The notes under the pieces are model-generated. The model searched no databases. It had not been told where the DNA came from and saw only the letters and a program-made list of their open reading frames with translations. From JAPPHA01 sp965220985 (lineage in GTDB: Bacteria > Pseudomonadota > Alphaproteobacteria > Rhodobacterales > Rhodobacteraceae), in contig OZ244854.1 in assembly GCA_965220985.1 (NCBI GenBank), positions 3,906,001-3,970,000 of the forward strand: 64,000 bases of DNA, given 5' to 3'. Position numbers and translations under genes: made by a program. This document shows positions 52,824 to 61,849 of the stretch, one piece after another; the stretch's first letter is position 1; each line of letters begins with the position of its first letter.

Positions 52824-54218
52824 ATGGCGGAAAACGAGTTTGATGTCATCGTGATTGGCGGCGGCCCCGGCGGCTATGTGTGCGCCATTCGTTGTGCCCA
52901 AAATGGGCTGAAGACAGCTTGCATCGAGGGGCGAGGCGAGCTTGGCGGAACTTGCCTCAATGTCGGTTGCGTTCCGTCGAAGGCGCTGCTGCACGCATCG
53001 CATCTCTATCACGAGTCCCACAGCAACTTTCAGACCATGGGCCTGGTGGGCGACCCGCCTTCGGTCGATTTCGGTCAGATGATGACCTACAAGGGTACGA
53101 CGATTTCCCAGAACACTGCCGGCATCGAGTTCCTTTTCAAGAAGAACAAGGTCACCTACATCAAGGGCTGGGCCCGACTGAACGGAAACTCGGAGGTTGC
53201 GGTCGGCGACGAAACCTACCGGGCGAAGAACATTGTCGTTGCGACGGGCTCCGAGCCGGCCACGCTTGGGAGCCTTCCCGTCGACGAGAAACGGATCGTC
53301 ACCTCCACCGGCGCGCTCGAACTCGAATCGATCCCCGAGAGGATGGCAGTCATCGGCGCGGGCGTCATTGGCCTCGAACTCGGGTCGGTCTACGCCCGCC
53401 TCGGCAGCAAGGTCACGGTCATCGAGTACCTCGACGAAATCACGCCGGGGCTCGATGCGGATGTCTGCAAGGCATTTCGTCGCATACTTTCGAAGCAGGG
53501 CCTCAAGTTCGTGCTCGGCGCCGAAGTGACAGGAGCCGAAGACGCAGGCTCTCACACGACGCTCAACTATGTGGTGAGAAAATCGAAGTCCGAGAAGACG
53601 CTCGATGCCGATGTCGTGCTGGTCGCGACCGGTCGACGACCGTACGTCACTGGACTCGGATTCGAGGAGTGCGGCGGCAAGCTCAACGACCATGGACAGA
53701 TCGAGACCGACAAGCATTGGCGGACCTCGATCGATGGCGTGTTTGCCATCGGCGATGTCATTGCAGGCCCGATGCTCGCCCACAAGGCGGAAGACGAGGG
53801 CATGGCCGTTGCCGACCAGATCGCCGGCAAGGCCGGACACGTCAACTACGACGTCATCCCGGGCGTCATCTACACCGCTCCGGAAGTCGCCTATGTCGGC
53901 AAGACCGAAGATCAGCTCAAGGCCGAGGGCATTGCCTGTCGGGTCGGTCAGTTCCCGTTCATGGGGAATGCGCGGGCGAAGTCGATGTTCATGGGCGAGG
54001 GTTTCGTCAAGTTAATTGCCGATGCCGAAACCGACAAGATCCTCGGATGCCACGTGATCGGCCCGTCTGCGGGCGAGTTGATCCACGAGGTTTGCGTCGC
54101 CATGGAATTCGGCGCGTCTGCCGAGGATCTGGCATTGACCTGTCACGCTCATCCGACCTGTTCGGAAGCCATGCGCGAAGCGGCGCTTGCCTGTGGACTC
54201 GGTGCCATTCACGCCTGA
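52824..54218 (+). CDS. lpdA: Dihydrolipoyl dehydrogenase (E3)
   Basis: Flavin disulfide oxidoreductase that reoxidises lipoamide, 464 residues. It has FAD motif VIVIGGGPGGYVCAIRCA, the redox-active pair C44/C49 in GGTCLNVGCVPSKALL, the NAD site MAVIGAGVIGLELGSVYARLG, and the C-terminal catalytic dyad H443 and E448 in HAHPTCSEA. The AIGDVIAGPMLAHKAEDEG segment is standard. An AAAGGGAAG ribosome site precedes the ATG. As part of the suc cluster it most likely serves 2-oxoglutarate dehydrogenase. Confidence 0.97.
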   Translation: MAENEFDVIVIGGGPGGYVCAIRCAQNGLKTACIEGRGELGGTCLNVGCVPSKALLHASHLYHESHSNFQTMGLVGDPPSVDFGQMMTYKGTTISQNTAGIEFLFKKNKVTYIKGWARLNGNSEVAVGDETYRAKNIVVATGSEPATLGSLPVDEKRIVTSTGALELESIPERMAVIGAGVIGLELGSVYARLGSKVTVIEYLDEITPGLDADVCKAFRRILSKQGLKFVLGAEVTGAEDAGSHTTLNYVVRKSKSEKTLDADVVLVATGRRPYVTGLGFEECGGKLNDHGQIETDKHWRTSIDGVFAIGDVIAGPMLAHKAEDEGMAVADQIAGKAGHVNYDVIPGVIYTAPEVAYVGKTEDQLKAEGIACRVGQFPFMGNARAKSMFMGEGFVKLIADAETDKILGCHVIGPSAGELIHEVCVAMEFGASAEDLALTCHAHPTCSEAMREAALACGLGAIHA

Positions 54219-54705
54219 CCTGCGTTGGGAATCCGCAGATCAAGCATGCGCAGACGGTCAGGATGAACGTGCCTTCCCGCTGAGTCCGATTGATGTCGGA
54301 ACAAGCTCGATGACCGCCAGAGATTCGCGAGGATCCGGCGTGGGGATGACCATACCCGACGCGCAGGTGAAAGAGCGATGGCGTGGCAAGACGAAATCGT
54401 TGCGGCTCTTGGGGCAACCGAACGATCATCACCTATTGGTCCGGAAACATGGGCCCAAGCGACTGTCACAATCGGGCTGCTCGGCTTCGCTGCCCCTGTT
54501 CGCGCAGGCCCGTCTGATCCACGCTGCGCAGCTGCCGGGAATCCAGCTGGATTTCACCGAAGGAAAATTGTCTGGGCAGGTGGCATCGCACGCGAAACTC
54601 GGCGGATTCACGCCGGTGATTTTTCACGCAATCTTGTCTTTGACTTGATTGCCGCACTGTGGCAGGAGGCACCGCTTGCGTGCAATCATCCAGGAGTTGG
54701 CCGGT
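54219..54705. other. Intergenic region between lpdA and the TIGR02300 gene
   Basis: 487 bases without a supported gene. The open frames in it (for example 54187-54648 on the plus strand) have no family pattern and start inside lpdA. A small hairpin CTGCG/CGCAG follows the lpdA stop, with no T run. I see nothing else convincing. Confidence 0.4.
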
Positions 54706-55047
54706 ATGCCAAAAGAGGAATGGGGGACCAAACGGGTCTGCCCTGAAACCAAGAAACGGTTTTATGATCTGGGCCGCGACCCGATCATCAGCCCGTACAC
54801 GGGCATCGAGTACAGTCTGGCCGACTTCACCGGTGAACGTCCGCAGAGTTCAATGTCCGACAAGAAGGACACCTCGAAACGCACCAGCGTGACGTCTGAC
54901 GAGCTGACCGACAGCGTCGACACCCTCGACGACGCGGATGATGGCGCAGATCTCGACGAAGATATCCCCGACATCGACGATGATGACGTTGCTGCCGACA
55001 TCGAGGAAATCGCCGACGTTTCCGGATCGGACGACGACGGCAACTGA
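54706..55047 (+). CDS. TIGR02300 family protein (FYDLN acid protein)
   Basis: A 113-residue alphaproteobacterial protein of unknown function. The N-terminal third is the conserved block MPKEEWGTKRVCPETKKRFY with DPIISPYTG, resembling a small zinc-finger-like fold but with a single cysteine here. The family's FYDLN motif reads FYDLG. The C-terminal half is extremely acidic (DDADDGADLDEDIPDIDDDD) and probably disordered. I start at ATG 54706, behind CAGGAG; the longer frame from 54649 is not family-like. It precedes tRNA-Ala, an order I associate with Rhodobacterales. Confidence 0.88.
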   Translation: MPKEEWGTKRVCPETKKRFYDLGRDPIISPYTGIEYSLADFTGERPQSSMSDKKDTSKRTSVTSDELTDSVDTLDDADDGADLDEDIPDIDDDDVAADIEEIADVSGSDDDGN

Positions 55048-55122
55048 CTGGGAACATCACGGACTTGATCCCTCGCCTCCCGTCGGTTACGTGTTGTTGC
55101 GACGAGAAATTCTCGCAACTGT

Positions 55123-55198
<76 letters not shown>

Positions 55199-55297
55199 AT
55201 CCGGAATTTGCAGGGCCGGCGCGGCGGCCAAGACCTCGACAATAGGTTGAGCCGTCGGCCCTTGCCGACCCTACTGAACAATAGAACTGCTTGTGCC

Positions 55298-55323
55298 TGA
55301 CGGGCAACTTGCGACACCCGTCA
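55298..55323 (+). promoter_or_regulatory. Inverted repeat overlapping the importer promoter, probable operator
   Basis: TGACGGG (55298-55304) and CCCGTCA (55317-55323) are perfect inverted 7-base arms separated by 12 bases, so half-sites are about two helical turns apart. The repeat encloses the -35 hexamer at 55309-55314, a position suited to repression. The regulator is not in the window. Confidence 0.6.
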
Positions 55324-55337
55324 CCGCGGACTATGAT
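55309..55337 (+). promoter_or_regulatory. Predicted promoter of the inositol-type importer operon
   Basis: TTGCGA (55309-55314), 17 bases, TATGAT (55332-55337). The expected start is near 55344, leaving a leader of about 180 bases before the ATG at 55527, long enough for regulation in RNA. Confidence 0.65.
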
Positions 55338-55526
55338 GCCGCCATGTCGCGCAAGTGCATTTCATCACAAACAAAACCCATGCAAGACCCGTACGTCGAA
55401 CCTGTTCGATCTTGCGGCGTCATGCCCATGCACGTTCAGGCGGCCAACTGCGGACCCGAAGGCTCCGGCACAATTTTGATGCCGTGAAGGCAATTCGGGC
55501 ACGCGCAACAAAAAAGGAAGGTTCGA

Positions 55527-56474
55527 ATGAGAAAGACACTTATTGCAGCCAGCGCAGTCGCGCTGATGTCAACTGCATCGGCAGCCGAGACGATTGGCTA
55601 TGCAATGTCGGAATTCAACGACAACTGGCTGACAATCATGCGCAATGCTGCCGTCGAATGGGCCGCCGAAAACGGCCACGACCTGATTGTCGAAGACGGA
55701 CAGAGCGACGTCGGACGCCAACTCGACCAGATCAACAATTTCGTCGCGACGGGTGTCGACGCGATCGTCGTCGTTCCGATCGACGGCAACGCCACCCAGG
55801 CCATGACCGATGTCGCCGCATCTGCAGGCATACCGCTGGTTTACGCAAACCGGGTTCCAGGCAATTTCGACACCCTGCCCGACAACCAGGTTGTCGTCGC
55901 GTCGGATGAAACCGAATCCGGCACGCTCGAGACCTTCTACATCTGTCAGCAGCTGCGTGCCGCAGGCAAGGTCGACGGCGGCGCCAAGGCCTACATCCTT
56001 CAAGGACAGCTGCACCATCCCGCCGGGATTTCCCGCACCAAGGACGTTCATGACGTGGTCGCGATGGACATGTGCAACTTCATCGAAATCATCGACACCC
56101 AGGTTGGAAACTGGTCCCGCAACGAAGCGCAGGACATCATGACCAACTGGTTGACCACGGGTGACGAGTTCGACGCAGTGATTGCCAACAACGATGAAAT
56201 GGCCATCGGCGCCATTCTTGCGTTGAGGGCAGCCGGAGTCGACATGGACACCGTGCTTGTCGGCGGTGTGGATGCGACACCCGATGCGCTACAGGCCATG
56301 GCGGCCGGTGACCTCGACGTCACCGTGTTCCAGAATGCGGCGGCTCAAGGCATCGGCTCGATCGAGACCGCGATTGCGCTGTCGCGCGGCGACACGTCGG
56401 TTCCGCGATTTGTCCGCGTTCCCTTCGAACTGGTGACCCCGGACAACATGGCTGATTACGTCGGAGCCAATTGA
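55527..56474 (+). CDS. Sugar/polyol ABC transporter substrate-binding protein, probable myo-inositol type
   Basis: Periplasmic binding protein of the RbsB type I family, 315 residues. The signal peptide MRKTLIAASAVALMSTASAA ends at about residue 20. The mature protein starts ETIGYAMSEFNDNWLTIM, and shows GVDAIVVVPIDGNATQAMTDVAASAGIPLVYANR, then FDAVIANNDEMAIGAILALRAAG and VGGVDATPDALQAM. Inositol is suggested by iolB in the same run of genes; ribose or another polyol is possible. The ribosome site is AAGGAAGG. Permease and ATPase genes follow. Confidence 0.87.
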   Translation: MRKTLIAASAVALMSTASAAETIGYAMSEFNDNWLTIMRNAAVEWAAENGHDLIVEDGQSDVGRQLDQINNFVATGVDAIVVVPIDGNATQAMTDVAASAGIPLVYANRVPGNFDTLPDNQVVVASDETESGTLETFYICQQLRAAGKVDGGAKAYILQGQLHHPAGISRTKDVHDVVAMDMCNFIEIIDTQVGNWSRNEAQDIMTNWLTTGDEFDAVIANNDEMAIGAILALRAAGVDMDTVLVGGVDATPDALQAMAAGDLDVTVFQNAAAQGIGSIETAIALSRGDTSVPRFVRVPFELVTPDNMADYVGAN

Positions 56475-56593
56475 TCCCGACGACAAGTTCGTGAGCGGCC
56501 GGACTGGCCGCTCACCAAACCATTTGATCGGCGCCACGGTGCGGATGGACCGATTGGGCCATTTGTTCTGCTTCAAGAGCGAGGGGTAACGGC

Positions 56594-57676
56594 ATGGCTG
56601 AGAGTGTGCACGGGACAGGGGGGCAACTCTACGATCACAAGAAACGCGCGTGGCCGCCTGAAATCGGCGTCTTCGCTGCGTTGATCGTCATCATTCTTGT
56701 TTTCGAGGCCCTCGGCGCCCTTGTGGTCGGACAGAGTCTGCTGTTCGACACCAAGGGAAGATTCGACGGTCCGCTCGGGATCTTCAATGTCGCCCGATTG
56801 AAAATCATGATCCTGCAGGTGTCAATCATCGGCATCATTGCCATCGGCTCGACCCAGGTCATCATTTCAGGCGGCATCGATCTGTCGCCGGGCTCGGTCG
56901 TCGGCGTCACGGCAATGGTTGCAATGAGTTTCGCCCAGGTGGCCGAGGTCAATGGCCTGCCCAACCCGAAACCGGTCTTCGGCCCATGGGCACACGACAT
57001 ACCGGCACTCGTTCCGATTGTGGTCGGGCTGACCATCGGCCTGTTTGCCGGCCTCGTCAACGGCATGCTGATCGCCTACACCAGAATCCCTCCGTTCATT
57101 GCCACATTGGGAATGATGGTCTTCGCCCGCGGTGCCGCAAAGTGGTGGACCAAGGGCGAGCCAGTGTCGTTTCCGACCGAGAGCTACGCGTCCATTGGCT
57201 CGGGGATGACGCCCGTATTCATCTTCGTGGCGCTCGCGATCCTGTTCCATTTCCTTCTCAAGAACACGGTCTACGGCAAGCACACCTACGCGGTCGGATC
57301 GAACGAGGATGCGGCACGAATGTCCGGCATCAACGTTCAGCGCCACAAGGTGATGGTCTACGCCATCGCCGGAGTTCTGGCGGCCACTGCCGCCATCGTG
57401 CTGAGTTCCAAGAACCTGACCGCACAGTCGGGCATGGGGATCATGTACGAACTGGACGCGATCGCCATGACGGTCATTGGCGGCGTCAGCCTCAGCGGGG
57501 GGCGTGGGTCGATCGTCGGCACCGTGCTGGGCGCCCTCATATTCGGCGTGATCATTTCAGGCTTCACGTTCTTGCGTCTCGACGCCTTCTATCAGGAAAT
57601 GGTCAAGGGAATGATCATCGTCAGCGCCGTTGTCCTCGACCAGTGGAGACAGCAGCGAGCGGCGGCAAAGGCATGA
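56594..57676 (+). CDS. Sugar/polyol ABC transporter permease (RbsC family)
   Basis: Inner-membrane permease of 360 residues, BPD_transp_2 family, with about nine or ten hydrophobic segments. Conserved stretches are IGSTQVIISGGIDLSPGSVVG, GLTIGLFAGLVNGMLIAYTRIPPFIATLG, TYAVGSNEDAARMSGINV and YELDAIAMTVIGGVSLSGGRG. The N-terminal LYDHKKRAWPPEIGVF is cytoplasmic. It lies 119 bases after the binding-protein gene and overlaps the ATPase gene by four bases (ATGA). Confidence 0.92.
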   Translation: MAESVHGTGGQLYDHKKRAWPPEIGVFAALIVIILVFEALGALVVGQSLLFDTKGRFDGPLGIFNVARLKIMILQVSIIGIIAIGSTQVIISGGIDLSPGSVVGVTAMVAMSFAQVAEVNGLPNPKPVFGPWAHDIPALVPIVVGLTIGLFAGLVNGMLIAYTRIPPFIATLGMMVFARGAAKWWTKGEPVSFPTESYASIGSGMTPVFIFVALAILFHFLLKNTVYGKHTYAVGSNEDAARMSGINVQRHKVMVYAIAGVLAATAAIVLSSKNLTAQSGMGIMYELDAIAMTVIGGVSLSGGRGSIVGTVLGALIFGVIISGFTFLRLDAFYQEMVKGMIIVSAVVLDQWRQQRAAAKA

Positions 57677-58482
57677 CGGGAGACGGCAGCATGAGTGCAG
57701 AAAACGGGGCGATCGTCCTCGAAACTCGAGACCTGACGAAGCACTACGGCGGTGTTCATGCGCTGGAGGGGGCGGATTTTGTCCTCCACAAGGGCGAACA
57801 TGTCGGGATCATGGGCGACAACGGAGCCGGAAAGTCGACATTCGTGCGGCAGATCACGGGCGTGGAGCAAAGAACCCGAGGAACCATTGTTTTCGACGGC
57901 AACCCGGTCAATTTCTCGGGCCCGCTCGAAGCCCGTGAAGCCGGCATCGAAACGGTCTTCCAGACATTGGCCTTGGCCGATGATCTCGATGTCCCAGACA
58001 ATCTTTTTCTCGGTCGCGAGATGACGAAACTCGACTGGCTCGGGCCTTTCAGGTTCCTCGATTACCGAGGCATGCGCGAAGCGACGCTCGAAGGCCTCAA
58101 GAAGACTGCGGTCAAGATTCCGAACATCAAGAACACGATTCGGAACATGTCGGGTGGCCAACGGCAATGCGTGGCGATCGCCCGAACGGCCACTTTTCAT
58201 TCGAAACTGACGATAATGGACGAGCCGACAGCGGCCCTGGGGGTACAGGAAACTGCGCAGGTCGAGAACATCATCCGCACGTTGAAGGAACAGGGTGAGC
58301 CGCTGATTCTGATCAGCCACAACATGCGGCAGGTCTTTGATCTCGTGGACCGAATCGTCGTTTTTCGTCGCGGTCGCATCTGTGCCAACCTCGACATCAA
58401 GAATGATAGCATCACCGGGGAGGACGTCGTTTCCTACATTACCGGAGCCCGGACCCAAGCCGAGTTCGCCGAGGCAACCTGA
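57673..58482 (+). CDS. Sugar/polyol ABC transporter ATP-binding protein, single domain
   Basis: A 269-residue ATPase with one nucleotide-binding domain, unlike the double-domain RbsA type. It has Walker A GDNGAGKST, the Q-loop in TVFQTLALADDLDVPDNLFLGRE, signature MSGGQRQCVAIAR, Walker B LTIMDEPTAALG and the H-loop ISHNMRQV. Residues ALADDLDVPDNLFLGRE are typical of RbsA-like carbohydrate ATPases. The ATG at 57673 overlaps the permease stop; a second ATG at 57691 is possible. The subunit should act as a homodimer. Confidence 0.92.
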   Translation: MTGDGSMSAENGAIVLETRDLTKHYGGVHALEGADFVLHKGEHVGIMGDNGAGKSTFVRQITGVEQRTRGTIVFDGNPVNFSGPLEAREAGIETVFQTLALADDLDVPDNLFLGREMTKLDWLGPFRFLDYRGMREATLEGLKKTAVKIPNIKNTIRNMSGGQRQCVAIARTATFHSKLTIMDEPTAALGVQETAQVENIIRTLKEQGEPLILISHNMRQVFDLVDRIVVFRRGRICANLDIKNDSITGEDVVSYITGARTQAEFAEAT

Positions 58483-58815
58483 CGAGCGGAGATCGATAGT
58501 CCGACCGCCAGCCAGCAATTCGCACGATCCGGGGCCGTGCGTCGGAACCAAGCGCGCTTCGAGTCCGAATTGCCGGAATCCCGTATCTCGAACCTCGGGA
58601 GGTCGAGCTCGATCATGCCTCGCCCGACATCGGGCCGCCGTCGCTCTTTTTGGCCGACACGCGGCAGCGAATCGACAGCCACCGCACGGGCGGTATCGCC
58701 AAGCACTCATGGATGCACTGTCGGTGGACCCCAAAAGCAGATACTGATCGACGTATAGGAATTCGTGACAAGGGGGCGTTTCGGTTCGGCGTCGCGGCAA
58801 TCGAAGGAGACACGG
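58483..58815. other. Intergenic region between the ATPase gene and the small membrane protein
   Basis: 333 bases with open frames on both strands but no recognisable protein, tRNA, terminator or clear promoter. The only interpretable signal is the GAAGGAGA ribosome site at its right end (58803-58810). Confidence 0.4.
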
Positions 58816-59025
58816 ATGTGGAAATCCCTCAACGTGCGTCACCCTTTTTTCCTGCCACCTTGGCGCCGCCTCGCCACGACGGCGTTTGTCGCAGGTTGGA
58901 CCGTTTTCGAACTCGCATCAGGGAACGTTTTCTGGGTCATTCTGTTCGGCGCGGTCACCGTCTATTGCGTCTACGAGTTCTATGTCGTTTTCGACCCCGC
59001 GAATTACGAGGAACACGATGACTGA
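58816..59025 (+). CDS. Small membrane protein overlapping iolB
   Basis: A 69-residue protein with an N-terminal basic/aromatic stretch (VRHPFFLPPWRR), two hydrophobic segments (about 20-34 and 38-55, the second GNVFWVILFGAVTVYCVYEF) and an acidic tail (FDPANYEEHDD). The ATG at 58816 is preceded by GAAGGAGA. Its last eight bases overlap the iolB start, implying translational coupling. Similar short two-helix proteins occur in Rhodobacterales, to my recollection, but without a function. The coding call rests on the ribosome site, hydrophobic pattern and overlap. Confidence 0.72.
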   Translation: MWKSLNVRHPFFLPPWRRLATTAFVAGWTVFELASGNVFWVILFGAVTVYCVYEFYVVFDPANYEEHDD

Positions 59026-59824
59026 TCTTTTGCGCAGGCCTCTCGGCTCGTTCGGAAAGGTGCATGACGTGACTCCGGCCAATGCCGGCTGGAAATATGT
59101 CGGATTCTCGCTCCATCGCCTGCGTCCGGGCGAGACTGCGGCGGGAAAGGCGAGTGACCGTGAAGTGATCCTGGTGCTGGTCGAGGGCAAGGCCCGAATC
59201 GCTGCGAACGGCACGGACTGGGGAATTCTCGGACACCGGATGGACGTGTTCGAGCGGACACCGCCCGACAGCCTCTACCTGCCAGGAGGAACGAGTTGGC
59301 AAGCGGAAGCAGAAACAGAATGCGTCATTGCCGTCTGCTCGGCACCGGGCAAAGGCGGACACGCGCCGCGACGAATCAGGCCAGACGACATCACGCCCAT
59401 TGAGCGCGGGCGGGGAACGAATCTGCGCCTGATCAACAACATCGCGATGGAGGACGTCGACTGCGCCGACAGTCTTCTTGTCACCGAGGTCTTCACGCCG
59501 GCGGGGCATTGGTCGTCCTATCCCTCGCATCGGCACGATGAAGACGACTATCCTCGGATCACCTATCTCGAAGAGACCTACTACCACCGCCTGAATCCGG
59601 CATCGGGTTTCGGAATCCAGCGCGTTTACACGGATGACGGGCAACTCGACGAGACAATGGCCGTTGCCGATGGCGATGTGGTTCTGGTGCCCCGCGGCCA
59701 TCATCCGTGCGCGGCGCCCTATGGCTTCGAGATGTACTATCTGAACGTCATGGCCGGACCGTTGCGGAAATGGCGTTTTGTCCTTGCACCGGAAGTCGAA
59801 TGGATATTCGAACGGGACAAGTGA
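59018..59824 (+). CDS. iolB: 5-deoxy-glucuronate isomerase
   Basis: Cupin-fold enzyme of myo-inositol catabolism, converting 5-deoxy-glucuronate to 2-deoxy-5-keto-gluconate, 268 residues. The metal-binding signature is the segment PSHRHDEDDYPRITYLEETY, with further LVPRGHHPCAAPYGFEMYYL and NVMAGPLRKWRF near the C-terminus. I start at ATG 59018 (CGAGGAA upstream); the open frame from 58886 overlaps the small membrane protein and is not family-like. iolC, iolD, iolE and iolG in the strict sense are absent nearby, so the pathway is dispersed or continues elsewhere. Confidence 0.94.
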   Translation: MTDLLRRPLGSFGKVHDVTPANAGWKYVGFSLHRLRPGETAAGKASDREVILVLVEGKARIAANGTDWGILGHRMDVFERTPPDSLYLPGGTSWQAEAETECVIAVCSAPGKGGHAPRRIRPDDITPIERGRGTNLRLINNIAMEDVDCADSLLVTEVFTPAGHWSSYPSHRHDEDDYPRITYLEETYYHRLNPASGFGIQRVYTDDGQLDETMAVADGDVVLVPRGHHPCAAPYGFEMYYLNVMAGPLRKWRFVLAPEVEWIFERDK

Positions 59825-59924
59825 ACGCCGAGACTCGTCGCCTCGCCTGCCTTGCCAATGACGACAAAGGCGGCATTCTTTCGGCAGCTGGTTGTCAGAT
59901 TACGCAAACGAGAAAGGGACTGTC

Positions 59925-60101
59925 ATGTCTCGTCCGGAAGAGTATGACCCTGAAAACCCCGAATGGACCGACGCTGATTTCGCAAGGGCCAAACCGGCCA
60001 GTGAATTGCCGCCCGACATCAGGTCGGCCTTCGACAAGACCAGAGGTGGGGAGCAGTCTCCGGCCAAGATCGCGTCTCGGCCCGACTCATCCCAGAAGTG
60101 A
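59925..60101 (+). CDS. Short BrnA-antitoxin-like protein
   Basis: A 58-residue hydrophilic protein: MSRPEEYDPENPEWTDADFA, then RAKPASELPPDI and a Lys/Ser-rich tail. The DPENPEWTDADFARAKPASE stretch resembles the N-terminal part of BrnA antitoxins, but the ribbon-helix-helix DNA-binding part is missing and there is no brnT toxin gene beside it. A GAAAGGGAC ribosome site precedes the ATG at 59925; an upstream in-frame start at 59892 is possible. It may be a truncated antitoxin or a separate small-protein family sharing that motif. Confidence 0.6.
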   Translation: MSRPEEYDPENPEWTDADFARAKPASELPPDIRSAFDKTRGGEQSPAKIASRPDSSQK

Positions 60102-60216
60102 CCGGGGCGGCACGGCAATCGACGGTCTGGATGTGATGATTGCCAAGAAAACGCGGCAGCGCATTTCCAGTTTTGGCCTTGAACGTGTCGGGCACCGAGT
60201 GATACTTGGACCTCGT

Positions 60217-60292
<76 letters not shown>

Positions 60293-60367
60293 ACCTCCAA
60301 ATGTCACCAATGCGCGAGAATTTGAGCGATTTGAATGCGTTCGTGAACTGACCAGGTTCCCAGGCGG

Positions 60368-61684
60368 TCACGTCATACGTACCAGCCTGCCGATTGCATC
60401 CTTGCACCGATATTGAAGGTCGACGAGAGGCAGAAACCAGGGACGGCCCCGATGCCACCAAGGTGCCAGAAACTCGGTTTCCGAAAACGCCGTTTCCCCC
60501 TCTGGATCGCCGAGCATCTGCAATGCCGCCTTGTGCCCGAGGTAGGGCGCCATGGCGTTTCCGCTGCCGCAATAGCCCATCGCGTGCCAGACTCCGTTCA
60601 TCCGGCCGACATGGGGCGAGAAATTGAACGTGAATCCAGTGTACCCACGCCAGCTGTGCGTGATCGGAACGCCTTTCAGTTCGGGAAAGACCTGTCCAAG
60701 CAGCCCGCGCATCTGCCGTCGGGCCATCGACTCGGGTATGTCGAACATTGCAGCGCGACCGCCGAAAACGACCCGCTGGCAATCTGGCGACGGCCGGAAG
60801 TAACAGTATCGCGAACGGGTTTCGACAATCATCCGCCGGTTCGGGAACAGGCTCGCAACCCTGTTCTCTCCAAGAGGCTCTGTCGCGATGATGAAACTCG
60901 GGACCGGAATGACCCGTCGCTTCAGGTCGTTCATGAAGCCGGGCGTGTATCCGTTCGTTGCGACCAGAACGGTGCCGGCTCGCACTGTCCCTCGGCTCGT
61001 TCTCACCAAGTGGGATGAGCCATCCGCCTCAACCGCCGTCACTGGCGTGTTGCCTTGAATGATGGCGCCGTTGCGGCTGGCCGCACGGCATATTCCGGCA
61101 ACCCATTTGGCCGGGTTCAGTCCCCCGTGATTGGCGTAGACCACGCCGCCAAAATAAAGATCGCTTCGAACCTCGTCGAACTGTTCAGACCGCGAGACCA
61201 TCCACGCATCAACCGATGTCCTCTTTTGCAGCAGATCGAGCTCTCTGGCCGCATCATCGGATTCTCCCTTTGTCCAGAAACTGCGGAATCGCCCGGTTTG
61301 GGCAAAGTCGCACGCGATGTCCTCTTCGCTCATCAGCGCACGGACAAAGGCCATTGTCTCATTGTGAGACTCATGAAGCATTCGGTTGGCGAGATCTCGT
61401 CCAAGCATGGCGTCGAGTTCACCCACCTTCAGCCTGTGGCCGCCCCCGATCATGCCACCGTTTCGTGCACTTGCCCCGTAACCTGGAGCCGTGCCTTCCA
61501 AAACGAGAACCGGCTTGCCGCGCCGGGCCAGCGTCAATGCGGCCGTCAGGCCTGTCAGCCCGCCGCCGACGATGACGACATCGATTTCGCGCGGCAGCGG
61601 CTTCTGCTCAGGCTCCGTCGGAACGCCGGCATCTTCCCACCAGAGCGGCGTGTCCTTGACTGCATTCTCGAGTTCCTTGTTCAT
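60368..61684 (-). CDS. FAD-dependent oxidoreductase, DAO family (PuuB/OrdL-like)
   Basis: A 438-residue flavoprotein. The N-terminal TPLWWEDAG is a hallmark of the OrdL/PuuB group. It is followed by the Rossmann motif VVIVGGGLTGLTAALTLARRG and GYGASARNGGMIGGGH. HSWRGYTGFTFNFSPHVG and GYCGSGNAMAPYLG near the C-terminus are typical. Studied relatives oxidise gamma-glutamylputrescine or other amines. The substrate here is unknown, and no other puu gene is present. It lies 165 bases downstream of the Gfo/Idh gene on the same strand and could be part of that operon. Confidence 0.85.
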   Translation of the reverse strand: MNKELENAVKDTPLWWEDAGVPTEPEQKPLPREIDVVIVGGGLTGLTAALTLARRGKPVLVLEGTAPGYGASARNGGMIGGGHRLKVGELDAMLGRDLANRMLHESHNETMAFVRALMSEEDIACDFAQTGRFRSFWTKGESDDAARELDLLQKRTSVDAWMVSRSEQFDEVRSDLYFGGVVYANHGGLNPAKWVAGICRAASRNGAIIQGNTPVTAVEADGSSHLVRTSRGTVRAGTVLVATNGYTPGFMNDLKRRVIPVPSFIIATEPLGENRVASLFPNRRMIVETRSRYCYFRPSPDCQRVVFGGRAAMFDIPESMARRQMRGLLGQVFPELKGVPITHSWRGYTGFTFNFSPHVGRMNGVWHAMGYCGSGNAMAPYLGHKAALQMLGDPEGETAFSETEFLAPWWHRGRPWFLPLVDLQYRCKDAIGRLVRMT

Positions 61685-61849
61685 CCGTCCTCACCTGCCG
61701 ATCAAACCTGCTATCTGCGTCGATCGTTGCCCCTCGCTGCGGATTTGCTCGGTTCCGTCGCCTGACATCGCAACCTGTTGTTCAAACCAGGCTCACGTGC
61801 TGTCGATCGCGCCAACGAAGTTGAATCGATAGCCGAATTCGGACTCATG

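Larger units (their letters stand above)
55199..55526. other. Regulatory region upstream of the inositol-type importer
   Basis: 328 bases with no supported gene. It contains a good promoter (55309-55337), an inverted repeat around its -35 (55298-55323) and, in the predicted leader, a second palindrome TCGAAC/GTTCGA (55396-55409) flanked by GCAAGA (55382-55387) and TCTTGC (55410-55415). A GGCCG/CGGCC hairpin follows the tRNA gene. Confidence 0.5.
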
